DNA of 64,000 nucleotides from the NCBI GenBank assembly GCA_032719365.1, contig CM064874.1, positions 38,612,716-38,676,715 on the forward strand. Direction: 5' to 3'. Below are positions 1-12,887 of this stretch, piece after piece; within the stretch, counting starts at the first letter, position 1, and each line of letters starts with the position of its first letter. The notes below the pieces were generated by a model that was not told the DNA's origin, did no database searches, and was given only the letters and a program-made list of their open reading frames with translations. The DNA is from Prinsepia uniflora (taxonomy: Eukaryota; Streptophyta; Magnoliopsida; Rosales; Rosaceae). The translations under genes were made by a program, and so were the position numbers.

Positions 1-977
1 TTGTAATTCTTTAAAAATTAAGGGACTAAAATTAATGACGCATTTTGACCAGCGATACAAAAAAATCCAATTATTTCTTATTTACAATTCTTATTTACTG
101 TAGTGGACTAACTATTTAAAAAAAGAGCTATATATAATTGCCTGTAATAATAATGTAGGTAACAATCTCAAAGCTAAAATGCAGTGCCACCAAGAAATTA
201 GGAAGGTGATGGATGCCTTTCGAGAATCCATGTCCACTGCCAACCCAAATTGTAGATAGACTCAAACCTTGATCCTCATGTTTATTACAAATTAACAAAT
301 AAAACAAATGAAAATACTAAACAGATCACATTTGTAAATAAATACTAACACAAGAAAGCCTTATTTATATTGATAGTTCCCACTTGCATTAGTAATTCTT
401 TACAAATATAATCAAAAAATATATTCTCTATAGTATTGTTCTAAACCAAAATACTATTGTACGTTTAGATGAAACTTTATGGAAGTACCAACTCCTATGT
501 TCGTAAGACCCCAGTTTCTATCAAATTTCAATTTCACAACTTCAAATTCTACTTTCAAAAATCTAAGATCCAAATAGCAATGCAATTTTCAAACACCAAT
601 CAAGATTGTGGAAGCAACATGAGTTACAAATTCAAGCTCTGAGCAATGATTTCACCAAACCCCAAGAGGCCCAAACTTAGGGGCACATGTTTGGGACTTT
701 GACTTGGCGTCATAGAATATTAGCATCATCACATTATGGTTGTGAGAATAATCGCACATCAGCAAAAAAGTACATAACTTAAAGCCAACATGCGTGGCTC
801 AGTTTCATGCAATGCAAGTCTCAGTTTGCTACTGATACAAGAAGTTAGAGAGAAGGATACAAGTAAATTCGAATAATCCAGACCGACTTCAAGCACAAAA
901 GATCTGGCAACCCCATAGAGCATACAAACAAATACCAAAAACATAAAACCATCAGATGCGAAAGCATATCTAAAAAC
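1..977. other. 3-prime flank of NAC-alpha copy 1; AT-rich spacer
   Basis: No convincing coding sequence was found here. The last 200 or so bases before the stop codon of the NAC-alpha gene resemble the corresponding stretch at about 47780-47960 next to the second copy (shared words such as AATAATCCAGACC). They are probably 3-prime UTR included in the duplication. The rest is AT-rich sequence that I cannot assign. Confidence 0.5.
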
Positions 978-2680
978 TCAGTTGGTAAGCTCCATGATTG
1001 CAGAAACTATGTCTCCGTCTGCAGCCTTCAGTGCTTTTACAGCCTTTGACCTCGATACTCCTGCCTGTGTCATCACCAACTCGATGTCCTTGGGCTCCAC
1101 CCCGGTCTCATCTACATCTTCATCATCCTGAGCAATTGCCGAGGTCTCAGGTTTGGAGATCACATTACTGAGATCAGGAGCCTTAAACTGCTCTGCAGCT
1201 TGAGTCTGCAGTTGGGAGCTCAAGTCCTCAATCTTTGCCTCACCAAAGATAACATATGTGTCTGAAGCTGGACTCTTGAAAACATCCGGTTTCGATATCA
1301 CAAATAAGATCTGGTTTTCAAAGCCAAAAAAAAGAATAATGTTACCAAAACATACAAATACTAATGCGAACAGATAAATTTACAAGGCATTCAAATAATA
1401 AAGATCACAATAGAAATATACGAACATTCTTGCTCTTCTTGACTGTAACCCGGCTAACACCTTGAATGGGTTTCATTCCAAGTTTCAGCATTGCTTTGCG
1501 GCTTTTCTTTTCACTTCTGCTTTGCTTTGAGCGGCCACTTGCCTCCCCATCTAGTTGTCCTGACCACAAAGAAGGGAAGAGTGAGAAGAAAATTAGAAAG
1601 TTCACATACATATAGTGGGTAGATTCCTAATGACTCGAACAGAGAAGTAAACAACCATCGTAATGTTATATCATCAACTACACCTAGAATGCCATTTGCT
1701 CAAACTATTATAAGCTTGAGTAGCTCATGCTATTGAATTAATGTCACACAAACAATCCCAACTAGATTGCTAATATGTTGCACTTAAAATGACGGATATC
1801 TAATAGATACCAAAAAAAAAAAAATCAAACTAATGAAATAAAAAAAATCAACATAATTTTGAGACGCTTACTCTTAGCAAGAAAGTTCATTTAAAAATAA
1901 TGATTTTGAATCTTACAACTAAAATCAATTCCATTCTGAATTATAGAAAATATTATACGTCCGCATCTAGTGCAATAAACTTACCCTCGGCTTCATCATC
2001 ATCCTTGTCATCATCGTCATCTTCATCATCATCATCTTCATCCTCTTCAACAGTAGGCTGATCGGGCTGCCAACAAAAGAACATTAAATTAAAGACATCC
2101 TAAGCATAGCTATTTTATGATAAAGTTAATAAAACAAGATAAATAGAATATAGAGCGATTCAAACTTTCGTGATGTGGGCATCGCAAGCTAATTCTAAAT
2201 TAGCTACAACATCCTAAGCAAACATTTATATACAATAATGATTCTAAATGTAAGGCAATAAATACATCTGAGCTCCTGGGTACAGAAATACAGTTGTTTA
2301 GGTGGAATACTATCGATCTAATGTAAAATGGTATTCCATTTACTTTCATTCTTTTAAATAACTTCACAGTTAGTGAGCCATAACCATTCTTCTTTGGCAT
2401 TTCTGAAGATGTGTACTTTCATTAAATCAAATCCCAAATCAAGACATCTTTGCATGAATTTTGAATTAGTATGTTAACCGATCAAAACAGGATTGAATAT
2501 ATACATATACCCTAGATAGATATATAGTTAATCAACTTGAACAGAGGCTCCCCGCCAAATAGCCATCAATCATTTCTCTTGGCACAGAGAGAGAGAGAGA
2601 GTTACAAACTTAAAACTTACATCGATGGCTGCCTGTTCGAGATGGGCAGCGAGAAGCTCTTCCTGTGTCTGCGCAGTCAT
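978..2680 (-). CDS. Nascent polypeptide-associated complex subunit alpha-like protein, copy 1 (4 exons)
   Basis: NAC-alpha pairs with BTF3/NAC-beta, binds the ribosome exit site and shields nascent chains in the cytosol. On the minus strand the exons are 2621-2680, 1985-2066, 1426-1559 and 978-1310, all with GT-AG borders and phases that join cleanly, giving 202 aa. The protein starts MTAQTQEELLAAHLEQAAID and has an Asp/Glu-rich stretch at about residues 28-45. The basic NAC domain follows (SRSEKKSRKAMLKLGMKPIQ, then ILFVISKPDVF and YVIFGEAKIEDLSSQLQTQA). It ends in a UBA domain (about residues 160-202, DIELVMTQAGVSRSKAVKAL). Length and domain order match plant NAC-alpha-like proteins. The start is the first ATG, next to a conserved exon-1 donor. 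A paralogue with the same exon structure lies at 47966-49810. It looks intact. Confidence 0.95.
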
Positions 2681-2740
2681 GGCTGTGTATTGTAATAAGA
2701 AGGAAGGGCTGGAAGCGAATTGAAAGAGAACGAATTGGAA

Positions 2741-2780
2741 AAACCCTAAAACCCAAAATCGACTTTGCAGCTTTTATATT
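2741..2780 (-). promoter_or_regulatory. Core promoter of NAC-alpha copy 1: TATA box and telobox
   Basis: Read on the minus strand, TATAAAA lies at 2778-2772 and TTAGGGTTT (telobox, AAACCCTAA) at 2749-2741, where transcription would be expected to begin. Teloboxes near the start site are typical of plant ribosomal-protein and translation-related genes. The telobox is 61 bp upstream of the ATG, exactly as in copy 2. Confidence 0.6.
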
Positions 2781-3029
2781 CCCACCCAACCCATGACCCA
2801 ACCCGAGCTCGCGACTTGGTGCTGTAAATGACAAGATTGACGTCATGCTTGTCCGAAAATTACCAATTATTTACAACCTCGCTCTGTTTATCCGAAATTT
2901 ACCAATTACTTACGAGTTACAACACTATCTTTGTATGTTTTCCGACCTATGATTGGGTCAAATGTTTATTATTGAGCTGTCTTCTCATTATTCAGCCCCC
3001 TATTAATCTAGGCATTTTGAGATACCTTT

Positions 3030-3169
3030 TAAATTTTAACGTTAATTTCAAAATAGACTTCAAATTTAATTTTATCCTAAAGTACCATCTAAAACACTTT
3101 AAATTTTAACGTTAATTTCAAAATAGACTTCAAATTTAATTTTATCCTAAAGTACCGTCTAAAACACCT
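3030..3169. repeat. Two-copy tandem repeat, 70-bp unit
   Basis: AAATTTTAACGTTAATTTCA occurs at 3031 and again at 3101, and the 70-bp units are nearly identical (CCATCT versus CCGTCT). The duplication sits in the left arm of the inverted-repeat element and looks recent. Confidence 0.85.
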
Positions 3170-4085
3170 TTTTTGTTTCAAGTTACTTCTTTTTTGTTAA
3201 GTGTCCTAATTTACTGTTAAATCCAAAGGCAAAATGGTCACGTTGGAGTTATGATGAACATGAAACTCAAAGTTCTCAAGAGATCAGTGGATGTCGAAGA
3301 TTATTGGGTTCTATGAGGAAAGCTTGTTGAACCCATTTATGGAAACGTTGGCCTTCTTGATGAGCCAACCGACGTCCTCGCTAGGCCGATCGTAGCCAAA
3401 CCGATCCTAAACATCATTTTGCTCAAGGTTGGTGGTTGGGGTTGTGCTCAAAGTTCAGGATGATAAATATACGGTGAGGCTTCAAACCCCCACCCAACCT
3501 ACTCGAGCTAGGGCGCTCTGATTTTCGGCTTCATTTCGATTTGCGAGATGGCCATGGGTTATGGCCTAGAAGCTGATACTAATTTATTGTTCATTTTAAT
3601 AATGCACCATTTGGGTGATTGAGATCTTCACTCAATTCATTGATTGATTTCGTAAGCAATGAATCTTGCTTCCTTGTATTTCTGAGAATGATAGAAAAAA
3701 AAATTATATGCTATATTTTTGATAGAATGAAACTGATCTTTCTCACTAATGGGTCAAAGAGCACCATAGGATTAGTTTACAATCCAGCAACACCAATTGA
3801 AGAGAATCTCAACAAACAAAATAGATGGAATGCTTGGATGTGAGCAACTTATTAGATTCAGCCTCAGCCTTCAAAGTCGGATGGAAGAAGATTTTGGATT
3901 TCATGTTCATCATAATTTCAACATGACCATTTTGCCCTTGAATTTAACGGTAAGTTAGTATACAAGATAGAAAATGGGCAATTTGAAACGAAAAAAGGAT
4001 TTCATGGGGCATCTTGGGAAAAATCGAGTTTATGGTCCATTTTGAACTAAAATTAAAATTCATGATGCATTTTGAGTAAAAATCC
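3030..4085. mobile_element. Long-inverted-repeat (MULE-like or foldback) non-autonomous element
   Basis: The stretch around 3168-3270 is a diverged reverse complement of 3900-3997. Both arms contain AAGGGCAAAATGGTCA-like and ATTATGATGAACATGAAA-like words. Weaker inverted similarity extends outward to about 3030 and 4085. The arms flank about 600 bp with no convincing gene. Long terminal inverted arms without a transposase suggest a non-autonomous Mutator-like or foldback element. I could not find a clean target duplication, so the ends are approximate. Confidence 0.5.
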
Positions 4086-5921
4086 ATTACTCTATTACTA
4101 TGTCGCCCCACTAATTAGTGGGTGAAACTTGAAATTTAGGGGGGTGTATTCAATTTTGGGTTTTAAATGATTTTAGAGGGTTTTCAAATTTAGACGTATT
4201 CAATTAGGATTTTAATAGGTTTTATACAAATCAAGGTGTATTCAATCTATCTTTTAATAGATTGTTTTAAAATTCTTTAAAATCTAAGTGTATTCGATTA
4301 AGATTGTAAAATACAATTTATAAATATAGGTGTATTCAAAAGCTGAATGATTTCTTATGATTTTTTAAATTGGTGGATTTTGATAGATTTGCTAAGGAAA
4401 AATACAAATATTACTCCACCATCAAAATCATCACACCTCACCTAATATTTCATTGGATTTGAAAGAAAAAAAATCTTCCTTCTCAAAACATTTTTACATT
4501 GTCCCCCTTCCTCATCCCAACTAAAGCGGCACCACCACCACTCTCAATAATAGAAGCAGCACCACCACCATTGTCAATTATTTTTCTTCATGGAAACAGT
4601 TATTCAAAAGAGAAGACAACATAACAAGATATATTAATAACAGATGTTACATGGAACAAGACCAAATTCCCGTCTGGAAATACAAAACCATAAAGAGCCA
4701 ATTGACAATCCAAGTTTGACTTATAACAAGCTCACACTTCTCGTCATCAACTTCATTCTTACCTCTCTTTCTGTTATTTCCTCCATTTCCCTTGGTTTAT
4801 TGGATTGAACATTCTATTTTCAGTTATTTTCCTAATTTTTTATAACTTTGACTGGTTACTTTAATGTATTTTGGTTTTTGTTCTTGTTCTTTTTTTATGA
4901 TAATTACAATGATAAAAGTTTTATTAAGCTAATTTTGTTTGGAAGAGTGTGACTACGGTTTGTTTTGGTACAAAATTTTGTCTATTGAAAGAAGTCATGT
5001 CTGATACTTTGTAGTATGTGGCTGTCATCACTGAATGGTGATGGGGAGAGGAGAAATGGGGAATGTGCACATTTGGTCCTATTGGACATGGTTTATATTT
5101 ATAAAATCCATATAAACACTTCAAAATCTATATAAATTTATTACAAAATCTATTGACACTACAAGAAATATAAACCAAGACCACTATTAATTAACAGTGT
5201 CTTTTGATGCTAAATGCACAAATTATTGTGCCCAATGACCAATGGCCACAGTGCAGCCACTAATGGATGGTCGGTGCACTAGGTGGCCGTCGATATTGCT
5301 AAAGGGCACAAAAGCACTTATTGTGCCATTAAATATAGGCACAAATAAAAACTTATTTGGTCTCCATAGATCCAATATAATATAATTTATTTTTGAGTAC
5401 AAATGTTCTTTTTGAAACATTTATAGATTTGTGTCTTTTGATAATGTATACAAATCTGTATACAAACAATTCTGTACAATCTTATACAAAATTGATTGTA
5501 TACAAATTTCTACATAAAATTGTTATTTAAAACTTAAAGGACCATCTCCAATAAAAATAAATTGATCACATTTTATGGGAAACATCATTCATCGGTACAA
5601 AATAAGAAACTAGGTGAAAATAAAAAAAAAATCCATTAAATACCAAAATAAGAGAAACATCATCCATCGGTATGAAACCTCCCTAGAATATACATCATCC
5701 ACTAGACATACAAAACGAGTTAGTTCAGATTATGACATCAACCGCGTTAGATGCAAAAACCAACTCAAAATGAAACCTGTACATAGACTTCAAATTCAAG
5801 TACACATCTACATTAACATATCCAATTCAAAGTGAACTTCCCTAGATATAAAAAGCCACAAGGGCATCAACTAGAGGAGTATCACATCAAAATGAAACCT
5901 GTACCTAGACTTCAAATTCAA

Positions 5922-6409
5922 CTAAACATCATTTGATTTTGTTGCTCCCTCATGTGTTGCATTGGTTTGTGATGCCTGAACTTGTTGGGATTGATCAATT
6001 CCAAAAAGTCGTGGCTGTAATTCCATGGCAGCACTTAGATGTTCCATAAATGCGTCATTATCCCTTGTCAAATAGTTCTCCATCTATGTGATAAACATTT
6101 ATGAAACAGTAAACACCATCATATAACGAGCCTAGCATAATTAACATTTATGAAACAGTTAACACCATCATATAAAGAGCCTAGCAGCCATGTGCTAGTT
6201 CTAAGTGATAGGGTGTGTACGAAAATTCATCAATCAATAACAAAGATAATCAAACGACATCAAGCAATTAAAGAACACAAAGAAACCGGAAAGAAACTTC
6301 AAAGATGATCAAAGTCAATGGCTCAACCAGAGAAAATAAGCTTATATAATTAATGTAAGATTTTACTTACATTTTCCTGGAGCTTTAGACCAGCTTGCTT
6401 GGCTAGTAC
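5922..6409 (-). pseudogene. C-terminal exons of a CACTA-encoded protein (TnpA-like?), relic
   Basis: On the minus strand, 6371-6409 is a 13-codon exon (VLAKQAGLKLQEN) bounded by AG and GTAAG. It joins in frame to 5922-6083, a 54-codon terminal exon starting MENYLTRDNDAFMEHLSAAM and ending in TAG. The helical, Gln-rich tail resembles the C-termini of plant En/Spm TnpA-type proteins, but that is an inference from appearance. Candidate splice signals continue upstream (for example GTAAT at about 6803 and GTAAG-type sites near 10760 and 10945), and a possible first exon lies at 11546-11635, so the full gene may have spanned 5.9-12 kb. I could not reconstruct a continuous reading frame. Confidence 0.45.
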
Positions 6410-7401
6410 CTATCTATATACATGACATTAAGAAAACTGAACTATCATTAAAATAGAGACGACTTTAGTGAAAAACTAGCATCAATGAACAAAGAATGTT
6501 ATAATTAACATTATTAACATTAGCATGAATGCCCATAAATTCTTTAATGTAAAATCCGCATGCATCTTTAGTAATCAAATGAAAACCCATTTATCTTTAG
6601 GAGGTTACGCTTCTTGCCAAAATGTGAAGAAATTAAAGCAATTTAAAGCACTATATATCTCTTGACGCTATGCACTTTGCCTACACTAAGCAATTCCAAT
6701 GACTTGGAAATTAACACATCAACCAAACTACTTTTAAAAATGGAATCTAAGACACAAAGAAAAAAAAATGATGAATGTACAATTTTGGCTTCGTTGATTA
6801 CCTGCACAATTTCTCAAGAACATATCCTCTTCCATCAATCCTTTACAAAAAAGAAGAAAACAAAACTAATTTAAAATGGAATTAAAACAATTATATAACA
6901 CCAAGTTTCAAACAATAGAAACTATAAAATTGGAACTAAACATCCTAGAATAGTATTTGATAAAGAGAAATAAGAAACTGCCGAAAATGTGAAGAAACTG
7001 AAGCAATTCAAAGCATTATACATCTCTTGATACTAAGCCCTTTGCCGACACTTAATAAGTCCACACACTTTTAACCATGGTATCAATGCCACTTTTCATA
7101 TATAGTACCAATGAGTATCAAATGTCTTATAAATTAACAAATCAACCAAATTGCTTTTAAAAATCCCAGAAAAATGCCTCAGATGAGACATCAATGTCCA
7201 AGACTAATTTAGTTGTGCCCAGCAATCCTCGGCACAAAGAACTAAGTCAATCAATATCAACAAAAAAAAAGTAGATTTTAAAGAAAATTGGAAAGCTGGA
7301 AAAAAAAACGAAGGATTGAAAAGGTGACGATGAGGACGTTTCAAATCATAACAATCTAAATTCATCCAAAACGCATCGAAATCACATGACCACACCCCCA
7401 A

Positions 7402-10379
7402 TGACAGGACCCACCCCGATTATCGCCTCGATAATCGGGAAGCATCCTGCTCCCGTCTGACAATCAAATCCAAAAGACAGAAAAACTAATTAATATTACA
7501 ACACACCCATTGTCAGACCAGGGAGATTAAACGATTACAACCGACTAGACGTCTAGTCCACAGTTTCACAGAGCATAAAATTACAAAACAAGTTAAAGAA
7601 ACAAATCCTACTCTGTGAACTAACTACTCCGCAACGGAAAACTTTATGCCTCCGCCCCTGCCTCGGCGCTTGCCCCCGCACTTGTACCACGACCTGGAGG
7701 GAATTTAAAACAACAAAGTGTGAGTGGACCGAAACATAAGCTTTATAGGGAAAACAGTTTTTCCGAAATCGGGTTCGCCCTCCAGTTTTGTAATACGCAT
7801 GCATAACCAAAGATTCAAATTTTGCATATTATACTTTTGAAAACTCTTTTTCTGAAACACATGGAAAACGTTACAAGGATCACCATAATTCATGTAAAAA
7901 CCATTTAATAATTCCAGGTTTCAGAAACCGTCATTTTGAACGTTAATTGCACAAATCAAGTAAAACGTGAATCATTAACCACAATTATGCCGTTGGATCC
8001 ATCCGAGTCTTTAAACTCAACATTAGGCCTTCCCGGGATATCAACGAGTCTTTAAACTCAAAACATGATTAATAGGCCTCGGGGGGTATCATAATAATCA
8101 AGTCTTTAAACTCACGAGTCTTTAAACTCAATTCGGGTCTTTAAACCCAATTTTCGGGCCCGCCCCCGTCATTAAATAACCGGGCCTTTAAACCCAAAAC
8201 CAGGTCCAACCATTAACCGGGTCTTTAAACCCAAAACCGTTTTTAAACACAATAAACCAGGATTCATCACAAATCTTTTTCCAACATTATTCCAAAAACA
8301 TTTCTCATCGTAACAGGACTCATGTCCGAATTCACATGCAAATTCCAACACATGCAATTTCCAGAAATTACTTCACAATGTGGTCAAACATCATAAATCC
8401 GAAACATGCATATTCATATCCAGGTACTTTATCAAAATCATCACGCATGCATAAGCGAAAATCGTAACCTCGAAATGCGTGAAATACGGTAAATATCTCG
8501 AAAAACGTGAAAACACGTAAAACCGATATAACATATCACCATCATAAAATCATATGTAAAACCATGAGATAAATAAGCAAAATAGTCATGCATGCCCAAT
8601 TTAGGAAATCAAAAAGTCCACTCACGGTTTTAGGACGCGTCAATCGCGTCCCGCGCGCTCCTCCGTAGCTTCGGAAGTGTCCGGGCCTGTAAAAATGTAC
8701 AAGAAGGGTTACAAACATCCTCAAATAGCTTGTAAGATTTTTCCCTAATTTCCCGGATTTTTCGGCAAAATAAACCTTAAGGACCTAAACTTCCGGGCTC
8801 CCGAGCTTATCCCGAACGACTCCCGAACAACTCGAATCCAAAAGGGAAATTGTTAATTAGACTGAAAGGATTATTTCTCATGTTGACCGTGATCGGAGTT
8901 GACGTCACACGCGCCGTCATGCGCCGCCCAAAGTGGCTGCGCGTGAAGGCCACGCGCCAAGCTACAGTGTCTTCTCCCTTACCCGAACAGCCTGCTAAAC
9001 GGGCCTGATACCCGCGACTCAACCCGATCAGTTAGCCCTCAATTCTCAATCACTTCTTCCCGTTTTCAATCCTATTATCTTCTCTAACCCATTTATTTTA
9101 GGTCTGCATCATTGGTTAACCTCGACTTATACTAAATCGACCCAACTCAAGCACACACAGTCGAACAAGTCGACCTCTGAAGGAAACTTATACGAACACA
9201 CTGGTACAATCAATTTAGCTCGCCGTTACCTGGAAGTCGTCGTCCTCAGCACTGGTTTTCCCCTGAAACTGAGACTCAGGTTCCCGGCCAAACTGTCCTC
9301 CTCCTCCTTCAATTCTTGCACGGTGGTGCACGAAGTGACCCCAGAAGTCTAACACGGCCTTTGGTTTCGATCAACAGGCTCCAGAAATTGAATGGGATTT
9401 TTCCCTCCAACTGGTTCCTCCCTGTGCAGTGACTTGGGTTCTAGGGCCAACAGTGGTCGTCCTCACCCAAAACTTGCACCAACATGATCCTTTCACTCCC
9501 AGAAGTCCTTCAATGTGTTTAGGTTTGTCTCTCAACCCGTAGAAGTCGAATTCAGAGATTTCCCCCCAAAAACCCGAAAATGGTTCTTCACGGTTTCACT
9601 CACGGTTTCCTCTCAACTCAGCTCCTAAACTGAACCAAATGACCCAACTGAGTCCTCTCCTCACTCCTTTACTCTATCGATCGATTCAAACGGCCAGCAA
9701 CCCGTGGGAGACCAACTGAAATTTCTGAAAATGTCTCCCACGCACACAGAAGCCATAGCCATTATTTAACCCAACCCGTGCACTCAGTCTCTGCCCAGAC
9801 ACGCAGGGATGCTTCCCACAATCTCAAAATTCATAAACTAACCCCACTCACCAGTCCACTTAGCCATAAACAATTGCACGCACAAAGCTCCACGGCCGCA
9901 CTCTGTTTTTCACGGTGGTACTACAGTAACCGCCGTGAAAATGACCAAAATGCCCTTCTGTGCAATAATTACCAAATTGCCCCCCAGCTTCCGTGACCCA
10001 TAACTCGGTCATCCGATGTCCGTTTCAAGCGTGCCGCCTGTCGTTGTACTCAGGGCGTCGAGACGAACATAACGGTCTTCGAGTCAAATGCATATCAATT
10101 GTAAAAAAAAAAAGTCAACTTTTCCCCCTAACAACGCCCAATTACGGTAGTGCCCCTGAACTTCCGAACATCATAACTTTCACCCTGATCGTCCGAATCG
10201 AACGTGCCACCTGTCTATGAACTCGTGACGTCCCGAACTACGTCACGGTCATCACTCCACGTCCGTTCGACCCCCCAGTCAAAAAGTCAACAAATTGACC
10301 ACACAAAACACAGGGGTAAAAACGTCATTTTATTCAATATTTTACAATATTACATTTTCAGAACGTCCGGGGCGTTACA
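7402..10379 (-). mobile_element. Solo LTR of a gypsy chromovirus (2978 bp)
   Basis: It starts TGACAGGACCC and ends GGGCGTTACA on the plus strand, so the LTR reads TGTAACG...CTGTCA on the minus strand. The 5-bp target duplication CCCAA is intact (7397-7401, 10380-10384). No internal region is present, so it formed by LTR-LTR recombination. It is related to the LTR that starts at 62470: both contain a GCGCCGCCCAAAGTGGCTG-type segment. It lies inside the CACTA element. Open frames within it (around 7553-7893 and 9778-10410) look like chance. Confidence 0.93.
8005..8232 (-). repeat. Array of seven 14-bp mini-hairpins in solo LTR
   Basis: GAGTCTTTAAACTC occurs at 8005, 8046 and 8116, with a one-base variant at 8100. 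GGGTCTTTAAACCC occurs at 8135 and 8219, with a one-base variant at 8182. Each is a 4-bp stem around CTTTAA. The A-to-G change in the left arm is matched by T-to-C in the right arm. The array lies 0.6-0.8 kb from the LTR 3-prime end. Confidence 0.8.
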
Positions 10380-10384
10380 CCCAA

Positions 10385-12379
10385 AAGATGAAGTTTCTCC
10401 TATTTTTTAGTAATTTTTCTTCCAGTTTTGAAGCCATAATGACCTATCAAATCATCACCAAATACAACAAAATTAGATAGGCTTTAATCCTTGTCACTTA
10501 CAGTTTCTAACCCAACAAAATTTTCTCAAATCAGACTTGTGGTTAAAGAGAAATCAAGACACAAAGTTAGGCTGATGAGAAGATTTTTGCCCAGAATATT
10601 CAGAATTCTAGTTTTACAGTTTTTTTCCCAACTTCCTATCAAACTGAGGTGGCTCAATGTTCCTTACATCTCCATAACTCATCAAGAAGCCAATTTGAAA
10701 TCCTAAACATCCAAATTTGGGAACTTATTCACCGCAAACTTATATTTATAATCAAAACTTACCATCTTTTTTATCTGGAATGAAATCAATAAAATTTTCA
10801 TAGCATCTTCATCGCTAATCAAAGCCAGATTCAAACAGAAGTACAAAGCAACAACTGAAAGAAAAATAAATATAAGTATGGAATTTTTATTTGACTACCA
10901 TGATTCTATTGACATTTTTATCACAAAATTATAGAATAACTTACATCTCCATAACTTAATTGTAAGAAAAAAAAAAACTAATTTGAAGCATGAGAACGAT
11001 ATCTCAAAAAGTCCAGAACATGATAATAAAAAAAAAAAAGACATAGAAACATCGAAAGAGAGACGTATCAACCCACAAATCCATCTCCATAATACAACTC
11101 ACACATGTGTTGAAGGGGATGATCAACGGTGGCTAAAATTGATGATCAGTGGTGGCTGGGATCAAGCTTCTTTCTCTAATAGCAAATTTAGTTGCAGAAA
11201 AAACCTAAACAATAGATGCAAAATCAAAGCATGCAAAATCAAAATCAAATATGTAAAATACCAACAACATGCATGGCACACAACGAAATTTCTTCAGTTT
11301 TGTTCTGCTTTCTTTTCAGAACATAAATGAAGCACAGGAAAAAGAAAAAGAACAGAAGATTCGCGAATACTCTTGAAGATGAACAAAAAACTATGGCCAA
11401 CCCAGCAACCAACATTAAATTAAAGAGAACCCATTTGAGCTACACTAACCACTCTAACTGAATCATAAATTAATTAACGATGAGCAAATCATTGAAACCA
11501 AAACGCAGCTCTCACCACAAATCAGAGATAGAATAAAAGGAAGACCTCGTCCAACCTGTCGCAGTGAGTCATGACCTTCACGATGGAGGCGTCAAAGAGT
11601 GAAGGCGCGGTCAATCTCGATGGAGTCTCAACCATCTAGTCTCAGTCATCAAGCATTCGACATAAGAGCAGAGAAAAACGGAGTTTTAAAAAGAACAAAA
11701 GAAAAAAGTAACAAATAACAACAGAGCAAAGTCGAAAAAAGGCGGAAGCTTTTAACAATGGGCATATGGATGAATGAATATTTGAGGAATAAATTAAAAC
11801 CAAACAAAATAAAGAGGAGAAAAAAGAAGAAATAAAGTAGATACCTTTTAATAGCTGAAGGCTGAAGCCGTAGATGAAGGTTAAAAGAAGATTTTCGGGT
11901 TAGGGTTTGAGAGTGAGAAAGATGAAACTAAAGAGAAGAGGCGTAGAAAAGAAGACACCCAAAGAAAAAACAGAGAGAAGTCGACCAAAGGAGAGGAAGT
12001 GATTGTGAGAACGTGAATAACTATTTAGACGGCTCAGATGGGCTATTAAAAATTGGGAAATTTTTGGGGGTAAAATTTGATTTTGTATGCTAAAATAGTG
12101 CGGGAATTAAAAGCAAAATGCGGGAAATTAAAACAATAAAGACACAAATATACATTTGTGTCCTTTGGTGCACTCTATACGCACGATCAATTCTGTCATC
12201 TCATAATGAGAGTCGTGATAAAAGGTTTGGTGCCTATTGTATCAGTTTTTGGGCACAAATAATTGTGTTTTTTTTCATAAACGCAACATACCGAAAACAT
12301 TAGTGCTTAATATCATAAAATAGGTCACTACAATATTGTTTGTGTCCAATATAACAATAGTGGACACTAACACGGTTTT
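10385..12379. other. Interior and right subterminal part of the CACTA element
   Basis: AT-rich CACTA interior between the solo LTR and Gypsy1. It holds isolated splice-like signals on the minus strand and a possible small first exon (ATG at 11635, MVETPSRLTAPSLFDASI, to about 11546). I cannot assign a function to it. The open frame at 10983-11330 has no recognisable domain. The last 250 bp carry the subterminal GTGTCC/GGACAC words. Confidence 0.5.
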
Positions 12380-12887
12380 TGACAGGACCCGCCCCGATCC
12401 CACAGGGACCACAAGGGGACGTGCCCTGCTCCCGTCTGACACCCAATAATTCATACCAATTTTAACCTCAAAAATTTAAAAGCATAAATAACCAAATTAA
12501 AGTCATACATAAAATCCGAATTAAACGAATGTCAGACAAGGGATATAATCCAAAATTACAAGTTTGCGAGCACGACTCTAAAGTAATCCTGCGGGTACAC
12601 CGCCCAGCAGGGGTTCAGGTACGCAGAAGTAGATCTATGCCTCAGCCTCTGGTTCCTCCTCTACCTCAGTTTCCCGACCTGGAGGGGTTATCAAAACAGT
12701 AAGGGTGAGTGGACCGAAACTCAAGTTTATGAAATCGTTTGATAAGTAAAACATATAATTTACCCCTCCGTTTTCCAAACATGCGTGCACCATAATTCCA
12801 AAATCATAAACCATATAATATGAACCATAAGGCATATAACAAAACCATAACCATAATTTTAGTTGCTGCACTATACACTCCAATCCC

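Noticed and set aside
10983..11330. 115-codon frame in the CACTA interior
   Set aside because: Lys/Asn-rich AT-driven composition, no splice or domain support, opposite strand to the visible gene tail.
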